Origin: Anabaena subtropica FACHB-260
Lineage (GTDB): Bacteria; Cyanobacteriota; Cyanobacteriia; Cyanobacteriales; Nostocaceae
Direction of reading: 5' to 3'
DNA: 59,124 bases
NCBI RefSeq assembly: GCF_014697105.1
Contig: NZ_JACJRF010000033.1
Span: 1 to 59,124, forward strand
Position numbers and translations under genes: made by a program. Under the pieces are notes generated by a model. That model was not told the DNA's origin. It worked only from the letters and a program-made list of their open reading frames with translations, and did no database searches. Shown here one piece after another: positions 17,984 through 26,774 of the stretch (position 1 is the first letter of the stretch; every line of letters begins with the position of its first letter).

Positions 17984-19591
17984 ATGAACTTATGGACTAT
18001 GAGAAAACTAACTTGGATAATTTTTGGATTGAGTGCTTCTTGTTTGAGTGTGCCTGTATTAGCTTCAGCTTTAAGAAGTTCTTTAGGAACTAATGGTATT
18101 GATGCTTTAAAGTTACATCAAATTCCTTATAATTTGCTCGGTCGCAAGATTGCTATCGGTCAGGTGGAAATCGGTCGTCCGGGGATGTTTGGTTGGGATA
18201 AGGCTGTTGCTAAAAATCGTGCTGTTTCATTAGCAGCTGTTTTTTTACGCAATGGCCCAGCTAAGTCTAATAATGGTGTTGACCCCCATGCTTATAACGT
18301 TGCTGGTGTGATGGTCAGTAGGGACAAAGGTTTACCTGGGGTGGCGCCAGAAGCGAGATTATATTCGTCGGCGGTAGGTTCTACAAAAAATATGGGTCAA
18401 CCGGAGGAGTGTTTATCGGCCCAGCATATAGCCTTACAAAATGGTGGTGATGTCAGGGCTATTAATTTTAGCTTTGGTGAACCTCTCAACCGCGACCCCC
18501 GACCAGAGGCTGTTTTAGATGGTAATGCTTTACTCACTATGTGTATTGACTGGTCGAGTCGTGTCCACGATGTCTTGTATGCGATCGCAGGCAATCAGGG
18601 TAAAGGGGGTATACCCATCCCTACAGACAATTTTAACGGAATAAACGTGGCTTTTTCATCCCGAAGAGGAGGGATTTTTAATAAAGTTGATGTTTCTAAC
18701 CTAGCTGGGGTAAACCAAGGTGTGAGTGGTCGCTTGGCTGGCAAGGAATTTAATATAGATGGCCGTCGTTCAGTTGCCATAGTAGCGCCGGGTAGTAATA
18801 TTACTTTGCTCAATCCCGATGGCAAGTTGAACAAGGTTACAGGTACAAGTTTTGCTGCACCACATCTCACTGCTACTGTGGCTTTGCTACAAGAATTTGG
18901 TGACAGACAGCTACGCACAAAAAAACCCAACTGGAGCATTGATAGCCGCCGTCAGCAAGTGATGAAAGCAGTACTACTCAATTCAGCCGAAAAAATTCAA
19001 GATAGTGGTGACGGTTTAAGGCTGGATATGACTCGCACACTGATTGATAAACAAAGTCAAGACTGGCTGACTTCTGATGCCTACCTAGACCCGAAAATTC
19101 CCTTGGATGCTCAAATGGGAACAGGTCATTTAAATGCTTTTCGTGCTTACCAACAATTTAATGCAGGTCAATGGCAGCCAACAGATCCAGTTCCAGGGAT
19201 TGGGTGGGATTATCGACAGGTAGATGTGGGTAAATCTGTTGATTATGCGTTAGCAAAACCGTTAAAGCAAGGCAGTTTTGTAGCTATTACTTTAAGTTGG
19301 AATCGTTTGGTAGAGCTAAATGATACTAATAAAAATCAGGAATTTGATGTAGGTGAAAATTTTAGCGATCGCGGTTTGAATAACCTCGACCTTTATTTAG
19401 TGAAAGCTGATGCGAATAATACAGATCCTGGTGTTGTTTGTTCTTCAATTAGTGAGATTGATAGTGTAGAACATATTTTTTGTCCCGTTCCTGCTAATGG
19501 GAACTACAAAATCCGCGTTCAGTATCAAAAGCAGGTTAACGAAGCAACTCAACCCTATGCCTTAGCTTGGTGGACTGTTCCTGTTAACTAA
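17984..19591 (+). CDS. Secreted S8 (subtilisin-like) serine peptidase, atypical first catalytic residue
   Basis: This is a 535-residue protein with an N-terminal signal peptide (hydrophobic about 9-27, ending near VLASA). Subtilase landmarks are H102 in HAYNVAG, the oxyanion N204 in AIAGNQG and the nucleophile S289 in GTSFAAPH. At the position of the catalytic Asp I read E62 (AIGQVEIGRPG), an unusual substitution. About 170 residues after the catalytic domain probably form a beta-rich domain. The first ATG (17984) is followed by a second at 17999, which would give a tighter signal peptide. A serpin gene follows on the same strand. Confidence 0.8.
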   Translation: MNLWTMRKLTWIIFGLSASCLSVPVLASALRSSLGTNGIDALKLHQIPYNLLGRKIAIGQVEIGRPGMFGWDKAVAKNRAVSLAAVFLRNGPAKSNNGVDPHAYNVAGVMVSRDKGLPGVAPEARLYSSAVGSTKNMGQPEECLSAQHIALQNGGDVRAINFSFGEPLNRDPRPEAVLDGNALLTMCIDWSSRVHDVLYAIAGNQGKGGIPIPTDNFNGINVAFSSRRGGIFNKVDVSNLAGVNQGVSGRLAGKEFNIDGRRSVAIVAPGSNITLLNPDGKLNKVTGTSFAAPHLTATVALLQEFGDRQLRTKKPNWSIDSRRQQVMKAVLLNSAEKIQDSGDGLRLDMTRTLIDKQSQDWLTSDAYLDPKIPLDAQMGTGHLNAFRAYQQFNAGQWQPTDPVPGIGWDYRQVDVGKSVDYALAKPLKQGSFVAITLSWNRLVELNDTNKNQEFDVGENFSDRGLNNLDLYLVKADANNTDPGVVCSSISEIDSVEHIFCPVPANGNYKIRVQYQKQVNEATQPYALAWWTVPVN

Positions 19592-20078
19592 AATCAACGT
19601 GAGTTCGGCAGAACCTAACCCCAATCCCTTCCCTACATTCTCTACTAGAGGCTACGCCAACGCGCAGCGCGCTGGGAGACAGGGAAGGGACAAAAAATCT
19701 ATAACGGTTAAAATCAAATTCTTTCTCTTGTCTCTGTGATAAAAAATCTTCACCTACAAAGATACAAGGGTTCTTCAAGCTCTTTAGTTAACTAAAAGGT
19801 TTAGTTACCTTAGAAAAATTATTATTCAGTAGTTTAAAATACAAATATTCAATCTCAAGATAAACTAAAAAAATCAGATGCTGCAAAATTAATCTGCGTT
19901 GCCATATTAATGAAAATTTTGCAATAGTTATATTTACTTCTTTTGGCAAATTTACTGTTACCAAAACTGTAACCATCGAGTGTTTCATTTGTGTTAATGC
20001 AATAGTAAATAATTAATACAGTATTAACAACGTCAAGTTTGGTAGACAGCTAAAAACTTTGGCAAGTGAGGTAGGAAA
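19592..20078. other. 487-base spacer: dispersed repeat then AT-rich DNA
   Basis: The first 110 bases hold a dispersed repeat: a TCCCTTCCCT / AGGGAAGGGA pair around an inserted GCTACGCCAACGCGCAGCGC. The remainder is AT-rich, with a small dyad GTTAC-caaaact-GTAAC near 19957-19974. Only short unconvincing open frames occur. Promoter elements for the serpin gene presumably lie here, but I cannot place them with confidence. Confidence 0.5.
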
Positions 20079-21407
20079 ATGAATCGGCAGAAGTTCAGTG
20101 GTGTGAAAAACAGTTTCTTGCAAAGACGTTACGCGGTTAGTCTAGGAAGACGTTATGTTCTAGCAGCAGCTAGCGTTGTTTTGTTCAGTGTATTAGGTTG
20201 TTCTCAAGTAAATACTAATACTAGTGCGCTAGCCCAACCTGGGCTATCTCAACCAGAGCCATCATTGCAAAAAAAAACAGTAGTAATTGATACCAAAATT
20301 GTTGATGCGAACAATAAGTTTGGCTTTAAGCTGTTTTCGGAAATAGCAAAACCAGACATTAATGCCAAAAACATTAATGTTTCACCGACAAGTATAGCGA
20401 TCGCCCTAGCCATGACCTACAATGGCGCTAACGGCTCCACTCAACAAGCAATGGCTAAAACCTTGGAGTTACAGGGTATCAGTCTACCAGAACTCAACTC
20501 TGCTTACGCTTCCTTAAACAAGCAGCTACAAAATCCTGATGAAAATGTGCAATTAAATATTGCTAATTCCCTGTGGGTAAATCAAGATATTAGTTTGCGT
20601 CCCGATTTTGTGCAAACAACCAGCAATTTTTATCAAGCCAAGGTGACAAATTTAGACTTTCAAAATGTCACGGCTACAAGTACAATCAATGATTGGGTGA
20701 AAGACAATACCAAAGGTAAAATCGATAAAATTGTCGATAAAATTGAACCAAATCAGGCACTATTTTTAATTAATGCCATATATTTCAATGGGAAATGGAG
20801 CCAAGAATTTGATAAATCCCAGACAAAGCCACAACCATTCTATACTGCGTCTGGTCAACAGAAACAACACCCAATGATGTCACAAACGGGTGAATATAGA
20901 TATTATGAAAATCCACAATTCCAGGCTGTAAGTTTACCTTATGGTAAAGATGGTAAGACGAGTTTATATATATTTTTGCCCAAACAAAACTCTAACCTAA
21001 AAGCCTTCTCGGAAAACTTAAATGCAGAGAACTGGGAAAAATGGATGTCTAATTTTAGTAAGCGTGAAGGAGCTATTAGTTTACCGCGTTTTCAAACAAA
21101 CTATGACATTACACTCAACGATACACTCAAAGCTTTAGGCATGGGAGAGGCTTTTAGTAATAAAGCCAATTTTTCCGGTATTGGAGACAACTTAACTATT
21201 AGTCAAGTTAAACACAAAACTTTTATCGATGTGAATGAAGAGGGTACAGAAGCTAGTGCAGTGACTTCTGTAGGGATAGTAGCGACATCTTTAAGAGAGC
21301 CACAAGAGCCATTTAAAATGATTGTTGATCGTCCCTTCTTCTATGCAATTCGTGATAATCAAAGCAAAAATATCTGGTTCATGGGTGTAATTGTAGAACC
21401 AGCGTGA
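20079..21407 (+). CDS. Lipoprotein serpin (serine protease inhibitor)
   Basis: This is a 442-residue serpin with a lipoprotein signal: the hydrophobic segment ends in VLGC, with C41 as the likely lipidated cysteine. Serpin landmarks include NVSPTSIAIALAMTYNGANG, NDWVKDNTKGKI, LFLINAIYFNGKW, and the hinge EEGTEASAVTS (E387 at P17). Counting as in antithrombin puts P1-P1' at T403-S404, followed by LRE. The hinge has small residues, as required for an inhibitory serpin. The closest gene upstream is a secreted subtilase, a possible target or partner. Location is probably periplasm or outer membrane. Confidence 0.92.
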   Translation: MNRQKFSGVKNSFLQRRYAVSLGRRYVLAAASVVLFSVLGCSQVNTNTSALAQPGLSQPEPSLQKKTVVIDTKIVDANNKFGFKLFSEIAKPDINAKNINVSPTSIAIALAMTYNGANGSTQQAMAKTLELQGISLPELNSAYASLNKQLQNPDENVQLNIANSLWVNQDISLRPDFVQTTSNFYQAKVTNLDFQNVTATSTINDWVKDNTKGKIDKIVDKIEPNQALFLINAIYFNGKWSQEFDKSQTKPQPFYTASGQQKQHPMMSQTGEYRYYENPQFQAVSLPYGKDGKTSLYIFLPKQNSNLKAFSENLNAENWEKWMSNFSKREGAISLPRFQTNYDITLNDTLKALGMGEAFSNKANFSGIGDNLTISQVKHKTFIDVNEEGTEASAVTSVGIVATSLREPQEPFKMIVDRPFFYAIRDNQSKNIWFMGVIVEPA

Positions 21408-21424
21408 AATCAATTCACAATAAA

Positions 21425-21449
21425 AAGGACAGGCAAGATGCCTATCCCA
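21425..21449 (+). terminator. Hairpin after the serpin gene
   Basis: GGACAGGC and GCCTATCC pair with one mismatch around a short loop, followed by CCCAAAAAAC. The same hairpin type recurs in Nostoc spacers. It is a plausible weak terminator. Confidence 0.4.
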
Positions 21450-21569
21450 AAAAACTAGTTAAATTATCCCGTAATTGTGCAACGCCCAAAATGTAAAATT
21501 CAAGGCGATCGCTCAACCATCTAACATATCTACTGGACAATTTTAGATGGGAAGTAACTGAGAAACCAG

Positions 21570-22133
21570 TTATACATTACGGTTTTCTGGAATTACAGCA
21601 TAAGCATCAATTTCAAACAACATATCATCAAGTGCCAGTCTAGGAACGGGAATGAGGGTGTTCGCTGGTGGTTTATTCCCCCATAAGTTGATAATTTCAC
21701 GTCCTAACGGGGGCAATTTACTTTGATCGTAATCTACTATAAGAACAGTCGTTTTTGCTACATCAGATGGCTTCGCACCAACTGCATTTAAGGCAAAGCG
21801 GAGGTTCTGAAAAGCTTGGATTAACTGCTCTTCAAAGTCATTAGAGACAATATTGCCGTCTAAATCTGAACCAAATTGACCAGAAATATAAACTGTTCTT
21901 GTCCTTGGTGGTGTAACAGCTATATGACTATAGCCATTTTGGGTGGCATCATATAAAGTTGGTGGGTTCAGCAACTTCACATCCCTGTTTTGGGGGCCAT
22001 TGGCACTTACCTCTTTTTGTGTTCCCACAGCAAAAGCAGTACCTAATCCGCTACCTCCAAGCCAAAGCAGGGCATTTCGTCGTGAGAATTTTGTCACTAA
22101 TGAATTTACTGCACTTTTAATAGGTCGATTCAT
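21570..22133 (-). CDS. RidA/YjgF-family protein with Tat signal
   Basis: This is a 187-residue protein whose N-terminus contains SRRNALLWLGGSGLGTAFA, a twin-arginine export signal. The remaining about 130 residues are a RidA/YER057c/UK114 domain: YISGQFG, then QAFQNLRFALNAVGA, then KTTVLIVDYD, ending NTLIPVPRLALDDMLFEIDAYAVI. Canonical RidA hydrolyses reactive enamines/imines in the cytosol; here the conserved Arg is in VPR. Export to the periplasm is unusual, and the substrate is unknown. It is convergent with the serpin gene. Confidence 0.82.
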   Translation of the reverse strand: MNRPIKSAVNSLVTKFSRRNALLWLGGSGLGTAFAVGTQKEVSANGPQNRDVKLLNPPTLYDATQNGYSHIAVTPPRTRTVYISGQFGSDLDGNIVSNDFEEQLIQAFQNLRFALNAVGAKPSDVAKTTVLIVDYDQSKLPPLGREIINLWGNKPPANTLIPVPRLALDDMLFEIDAYAVIPENRNV

Positions 22134-22684
22134 TGAGGCTCCTTTAATATGAGTTGTCTATTTTTGCTCATACCTAGTTATATTATGTACTCATTTAGAG
22201 TAAAAAAGCACTAATAAAAAATAAACTTGAGTGTACTTACTTAATTATAATTAGAACAAAATACTTATAAAATTTAGAACTATTTTTTAGAAGATACTTA
22301 AGTATTATTAGCAGTATATCTACCAATGTATTTTTTGGGAAGCTTAAATGAGAAAGAGTAATATTAATTTTCTATGAAGGAGTGCTTGATTATACTTTTT
22401 TATAATTCTATTTGAAGGGTTATGGTGTTAAACGCAATGTAAAATATATGGCAGCTTCATGAAGAAATCACATGACACGGGGATTAATTTCTGGGTAATT
22501 GGTACTGGAGATGGAGAAAGAAAAACCAATGCCTAAAAATGAGCAAATTTTCGCCATCTTTTTAGCCTGCTTTAATCTATTTATCAACCTTAATTAAGGA
22601 AGATAAGTAATTCTTGGTGTCAAGGTAGAGAAATCCCAACATAGTTACTGGGATGGCTAAGTAAAAATAGAAAATAATAGATAT
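22134..22684. other. 551-base AT-rich spacer without a recognisable gene
   Basis: This divergent region between the RidA-like and msrB genes is unusually AT-rich. It contains only tiny open frames and a few short dyads such as GATACTTAAGTATT (about 22291-22304). It should hold both promoters. I see no tRNA, riboswitch or repeat that I can name. Confidence 0.5.
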
Positions 22685-23179
22685 ATGAAGAAACGCTATT
22701 TTTTACAAACTGGTGCTGCGTTAGCTGGCACAGCTTTGTTACCACCCTATATTCTGCAAAGGTCAAGCATTATGGCAGCGTCTAATACTAAGTTTGAAAT
22801 CACCAAGCCTGAACAAGAGTGGCAAACAATTTTAACCCCTGAACAGTTTCGCGTCTTGCGGAAACATGGAACTGAACGGGCTTTTACCAGTCCACTCGAT
22901 AAGGAATATAGTCAAGGGACTTATGTCTGCGCTGGTTGCGGACAAGCCTTGTTTACATCTGATACTAAATTTAACAGTGGTACTGGCTGGCCTAGTTTTT
23001 TCAACCCTATTGAAGGTGCAATTGGTACTACTACAGATAGATCATTTTTCATGACTAGAGTAGAAGTGCATTGCAACCGTTGTGGTGGACATCTAGGCCA
23101 TGTTTTTGATGATGGCCCTGCACCCACTGGAAAGCGCTACTGTATGAATGGTGTATCGTTGAAGTTTGTCCCTGCATAA
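22685..23179 (+). CDS. msrB: Peptide-methionine (R)-S-oxide reductase, probably exported
   Basis: MsrB reduces the R epimer of oxidised methionine in proteins. This 164-residue version has all landmarks: zinc cysteines C82/C85 and C130/C133, GTGWPSF, RVEVHCNRCGGHLGHVFDDGP, and the catalytic C153 in RYCMNG. The N-terminal about 30 residues (KKRYFLQTGAALAGTALLPP) look like a signal peptide with a Tat-like but single-Arg start, so the enzyme may act in the periplasm or lumen. MSKF-type internal starts (ATG at 22772) would give a cytosolic form. Confidence 0.92.
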   Translation: MKKRYFLQTGAALAGTALLPPYILQRSSIMAASNTKFEITKPEQEWQTILTPEQFRVLRKHGTERAFTSPLDKEYSQGTYVCAGCGQALFTSDTKFNSGTGWPSFFNPIEGAIGTTTDRSFFMTRVEVHCNRCGGHLGHVFDDGPAPTGKRYCMNGVSLKFVPA

Positions 23180-23190
23180 CAAAATAATAA

Positions 23191-23228
23191 AGCGATCGCT
23201 CCCAACCATATAATAAAAGAGCGATCGC
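23191..23228. terminator. HIP1-pair hairpin between convergent genes
   Basis: Two HIP1-containing segments, GCGATCGCTC (23192-23201) and GAGCGATCGC (23219-23228), pair across a 17-base loop between the msrB stop and the radical SAM stop. This is a plausible bidirectional terminator. Confidence 0.5.
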
Positions 23229-23246
23229 CTATTATTTCTGATTTAT

Positions 23247-24836
23247 TTAACTAACTACTGCTTCAGCTTTTGCCTCAACAACAGGTACATAGGGTTTCTC
23301 TACACCTTGTGCTATGTATTCAGCCAGTTGTTTTTCAATTTGATCGCGCACAATTTGGCGATATTCGAGAAAATGCTCGTTATGAGCGCAGACAGAAATA
23401 TAATGCTCGACAACTCCGGGGTTGCGCTTGAGGATACTAAACAAGTGATGCCAGAATTTCCAACGAGTTTCTCGTTTAATACCTTGTCGCCAAATGACAA
23501 TTAACAAGGCTTTAACTACTACCCACTCTGGCATTTTGAATGGGGTTTTGTAACGTGGCGCACCCAACATGAGGAAACAGCGATAGGTGCGGTCTAAATA
23601 CTGTACGGGGTCATATAAAGTACAAAAGGCTTCGATATACTCCCTACCAATGTCTTCTAGAGGACGGGTGGGAATAAAGTTCATCAAGGTTGTTTGGTTG
23701 ATGTTACCATCTTGATTTTCCCGTAGTCGTCCTTCTCTCTTCAGGCGATGCCACAATGCTGTATTGGGTAGTGCTTGCAACATGGCGAAGGTGGTGGAAG
23801 GGATACCGGCTTGTTCTGCAAAACGGACAATGCGATCGCCTGCGCCTGCTTTTTCACCATCAAACCCGATAATAAACCCAGCCATTGGGCGCAACCCAGC
23901 TTTAATGATGGTTTGCACTGCATCAGTCAAGGAACTGCGGGTGTTTTGAAACTTCTTGGTTAGTTGCAAGCTATCTTCATCCGGCGTTTCAATTCCTAAG
24001 AAAACGGCGGAGAAACCAGACTCGACCATTAAATCCAGCATTTCTTGGTCTTGTGCTAGGTCAACGGAAGCCTCGGTATCAAATTTAAAGGGATATTGAT
24101 GTTCAACCATCCAGACTTTTAACTCTTTCAGTAACAATTTCACATTGCGTTTGTTACCGATAAAGTTGTCATCTACCATGAACACACCACGCCGCCAGCC
24201 TAAGTTGTAGAGACAATCTAACTCTGCTAATAATTGTGCTGGGGTTTTGGTGCGTGGTTTGCGTCCGTAGAGAACGATGATGTCACAAAATTCGCACTGG
24301 AAAGGACATCCGCGCGAGAATTGCACCGACATCATGTCATAGGCATCTAATTCTAGTAAATCAAACCTGGGTACTGGTGTGCTTGTCACATCTGGCTTTT
24401 CTGCGGTGCGGAAAGTACCAGAAGTTTCCCCCCGTTGGACTGCTTCTACAAACATGGGTAGGGTAATTTCCCCTTCATCAAGGATGAGAAAATCTGCCCC
24501 GACGTTTTCCACATCATGAGGTGTAGAGGTGGGATAGGGGCCACCTACGGCGACTAATTTACCACGTCGTTTTGCTTCTTGAATTTGCTCAAGTAAATCT
24601 TGTTTCTGGACAATCATCGCAGAGAAGATAACGATATCCGCCCAGTTCCATTCTTCCTCAGTGGCTGGACGGATATTGCGGTCTACCAGCTTAAATTCCC
24701 ATTCTTGGGGCAAAATCGCTGCCACTGTTACTAAACCTAAGGGTGGTAACAACACCTTGCGATCGACTAAAGCTAGAATTTTTTCGTATGACCAAAAGGT
24801 TTTTGGAAATACTGGATACACTAGTAGAATTCGCAT
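23247..24836 (-). CDS. B12-binding radical SAM enzyme (DUF4070 group; HpnP-like is possible)
   Basis: This is a 529-residue enzyme: a cobalamin-binding Rossmann domain first (about 1-140, with PPLGLVTVAAILP and FLILDEGEITLP), then a radical SAM barrel with CPFQCEFC (CX3CX2C, about 195-202). A C-terminal extension of about 150 residues is typical of the DUF4070 group. That group includes the hopanoid C-2 methylase HpnP, and hopanoid genes hpnG/A/H lie 15 kb away, so a methylation of hopanoid or another lipid is conceivable. Many cyanobacterial paralogues have no known role, so I do not assign hpnP. Confidence 0.78.
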   Translation of the reverse strand: MRILLVYPVFPKTFWSYEKILALVDRKVLLPPLGLVTVAAILPQEWEFKLVDRNIRPATEEEWNWADIVIFSAMIVQKQDLLEQIQEAKRRGKLVAVGGPYPTSTPHDVENVGADFLILDEGEITLPMFVEAVQRGETSGTFRTAEKPDVTSTPVPRFDLLELDAYDMMSVQFSRGCPFQCEFCDIIVLYGRKPRTKTPAQLLAELDCLYNLGWRRGVFMVDDNFIGNKRNVKLLLKELKVWMVEHQYPFKFDTEASVDLAQDQEMLDLMVESGFSAVFLGIETPDEDSLQLTKKFQNTRSSLTDAVQTIIKAGLRPMAGFIIGFDGEKAGAGDRIVRFAEQAGIPSTTFAMLQALPNTALWHRLKREGRLRENQDGNINQTTLMNFIPTRPLEDIGREYIEAFCTLYDPVQYLDRTYRCFLMLGAPRYKTPFKMPEWVVVKALLIVIWRQGIKRETRWKFWHHLFSILKRNPGVVEHYISVCAHNEHFLEYRQIVRDQIEKQLAEYIAQGVEKPYVPVVEAKAEAVVS

Positions 24837-25031
24837 CTCGTATCAATCCTCACGCTGTGATTGTGATCCCACGCTAACAAAAATAATTACTTATTAACTT
24901 GTTTTCTAAATTGGCTTTAGTTTACCGTTAATGCTTTTGCTTGGCAATTATTAAAACAATACGCTACGTATTTGACTTGATTTTATAGTGTCATGTTCCA
25001 TAAATCTGGGGAAATTTCAGGTTTATGTGAA

Positions 25032-25385
25032 TCAACTGTGAATTCCTAAAGCACTATTCTCTAGTTGTTTGAGTTGTTGTGACTTCTCTGCTAATTGCAG
25101 CGCTAAACGCTGACAAACTAACTCACACAACTCAAAAATTATCGGATCAGCGATTTCATAAAATACACTCACTCCTTGGGGTTGGCGCTTGATAATACCA
25201 GTCTGCGCCAAAATTTGCAGATGTTTGGAAACATTCGCCTGTTTGAGTTGCGTAATTTCCATGATTTCAGTTACATTTTTTGCTCCTGATTTGAGCGCAC
25301 ACAATACTTGTAAGCGGCTCACTTCAGACAATACCTTGAAATAATCGGCTATTGGTGCAAGTGCTGTTGGTGACGCTTCGAGCAT
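25032..25385 (-). CDS. ArsR-family repressor, probably persulfide-sensing (BigR/SqrR-like)
   Basis: This is a 117-residue winged-helix regulator with the ArsR core VLSEVSRLQVLCALKSG, then the recognition helix LKQANVSKHLQILAQTG and the wing RQPQGVSVFYEIADP. It has a Cys in the first helix region (C29) and two in the last helix (C87, C91). BigR/SqrR sensors use one Cys at each of these places to form a tetrasulfide bridge. No metal-site ELCVCDL motif is present. It faces a persulfide dioxygenase-rhodanese-exporter operon and most likely represses it and itself. Confidence 0.8.
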   Translation of the reverse strand: MLEASPTALAPIADYFKVLSEVSRLQVLCALKSGAKNVTEIMEITQLKQANVSKHLQILAQTGIIKRQPQGVSVFYEIADPIIFELCELVCQRLALQLAEKSQQLKQLENSALGIHS

Positions 25386-25415
25386 AGTTTTAGAACAATC
25401 TCAGTATATTGTTTA

Positions 25416-25480
25416 TTGACAATTTATCTAAAAATATTATACAACATAACTATTGTATTACTATACAGTAGTATAATAGA
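25416..25480. promoter_or_regulatory. Divergent promoter and candidate ArsR operator
   Basis: Between the divergent genes a forward TTGACA (25416-25421) is followed 16 bases later by TATACA. The arms TATTATAC (25435-25442) and GTATAATA (25471-25478) form an inverted repeat that includes a reverse-strand TATAAT. A smaller dyad TACTA-TACAG-TAGTA (25459-25473) lies inside. The overlap of dyads with both promoters fits a shared repressor site. Confidence 0.55.
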
Positions 25481-25508
25481 AAGGTAAATCATCGGGGAAC
25501 AACAAGCT

Positions 25509-26198
25509 ATGTTATTTCGGCAACTATTTGACCCAGAAACAAGCACTTACACCTATTTGATTGCAGACTTAGAAACCAAAACGACTGCATTATTTGACCC
25601 AGTATTAGAACAAATCGAACGTGACCAAAAGTTAATTACAGAACTGGGTTTAACATTACGCTACTGTCTAGAGACACATATCCACGCCGACCACATCACC
25701 GGAACAGGAAAACTGCGGGAGATTACAGGATGTGAAAGTATTGTGCCTTTTGGTGCAAATGCAGCTTGTGCTGACCGGAAAATGCAACATGGCGATGTGC
25801 TGCAATTCGGGACAGTTGACATTGAAGCTATTGCTACACCAGGACACACTGATAGTCACATGGCTTATTTGGTTAATAAAAAATACTTACTTACAGGAGA
25901 TTCACTACTGATTCGTGGATGTGGACGCGCTGATTTCCAAGGTGGTGATGCAGGAACGCTTTACGACAGCATTACCAAAAACCTCTGGACACTACCTGAG
26001 ACGACACTCGTTTATCCAGGACATGATTATCATGGACACACGGTTTCCACAATTGGCGAAGAAAAAAGCTTTAATCTGCGATTAGCAGGCCGCACTCGTC
26101 CAGAATTTATCGAATTGATGGGTAACTTAAATCTGCCAAATCCGCAAAAGATTATGGAAGCTGTACCAGCAAATCAGCGTTGCGGAAATTTACGGTAA
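25509..26198 (+). CDS. MBL-fold hydrolase, persulfide dioxygenase (ETHE1/Blh)-like
   Basis: This 229-residue metallo-beta-lactamase-fold protein has the metal motif THIHADH near residue 58, TPGHTDSH near 115, and DSLLIRGCGRADFQGGD. The last segment is typical of ETHE1-type persulfide dioxygenases, which oxidise glutathione persulfide to sulfite. It is the first gene of an operon with a rhodanese and a sulfite-exporter family permease, behind an ArsR-type repressor. The alternative is a glyoxalase II-like hydrolase, but the gene neighbourhood favours sulfur oxidation. Confidence 0.87.
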   Translation: MLFRQLFDPETSTYTYLIADLETKTTALFDPVLEQIERDQKLITELGLTLRYCLETHIHADHITGTGKLREITGCESIVPFGANAACADRKMQHGDVLQFGTVDIEAIATPGHTDSHMAYLVNKKYLLTGDSLLIRGCGRADFQGGDAGTLYDSITKNLWTLPETTLVYPGHDYHGHTVSTIGEEKSFNLRLAGRTRPEFIELMGNLNLPNPQKIMEAVPANQRCGNLR

Positions 26199-26238
26199 GG
26201 GTTGACAGACTAATATTTTTGACAAGGAATTAAAAAAA

Positions 26239-26772
26239 ATGACGCAAACTAAAAACTTGACTGACATCGATGCAAGTACTCTCAAGCAATGGATGGATAA
26301 AAATACAGTCCAATTAATTGATGTGCGCGAAGCTGCGGAGTATGCAGCAGAACATATTTCTGGTGCAAAGCTACTTCCTTTGTCTAATTTTCGTGCTGAC
26401 CAAGTAACACCGCACAATGAAAACATAGTCTTATATTGTCGCTCAGGGAATCGCTCAAATCAAGCTTTGCAGAAATTGATAGATGCGGGTGTTAGCAACG
26501 TCTATCAACTCCAAGGCGGACTACCTACTTGGAAAGCCGCAGGTTTATCAACAAATATCAACCCCCGCGCACCTATTAGCTTGATGAGACAAGTACAAAT
26601 TGTGGCGGGTTCGTTGGTTTTTCTGGGAACAGTGTTAGGTGCGTTTGTCTCACCTTGGTTCTTAATATTGAGTGGCTTTGTTGGTGGGGGTTTGGTATTT
26701 GCGGGGGTGACAAATACCTGTGCGATGGCTAATTTACTGGCGAAACTTCCCTATAACCGTCGAATGGTGTAA
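26239..26772 (+). CDS. Rhodanese-domain protein with membrane tail (DUF2892)
   Basis: This is a 177-residue protein with one rhodanese domain (about 10-110) carrying the active-site Cys in LYCRSGNRSNQA. A C-terminal DUF2892-like pair of membrane helices follows (about 118-165, QIVAGSLVFLGTVLG and FLILSGFVGGGLVF). It probably moves sulfane sulfur to or from the MBL enzyme at the membrane. It is 40 bases behind the MBL gene, and only 2 bases separate its stop from the next start. Confidence 0.9.
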   Translation: MTQTKNLTDIDASTLKQWMDKNTVQLIDVREAAEYAAEHISGAKLLPLSNFRADQVTPHNENIVLYCRSGNRSNQALQKLIDAGVSNVYQLQGGLPTWKAAGLSTNINPRAPISLMRQVQIVAGSLVFLGTVLGAFVSPWFLILSGFVGGGLVFAGVTNTCAMANLLAKLPYNRRMV

Positions 26773-26774
26773 AT

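Noticed and set aside
22134-22684. Possible regulatory RNA or tRNA in the long AT-rich spacer
   Set aside because: No T-loop (GGTTCGA-type) or stable multi-stem pattern was found by eye.
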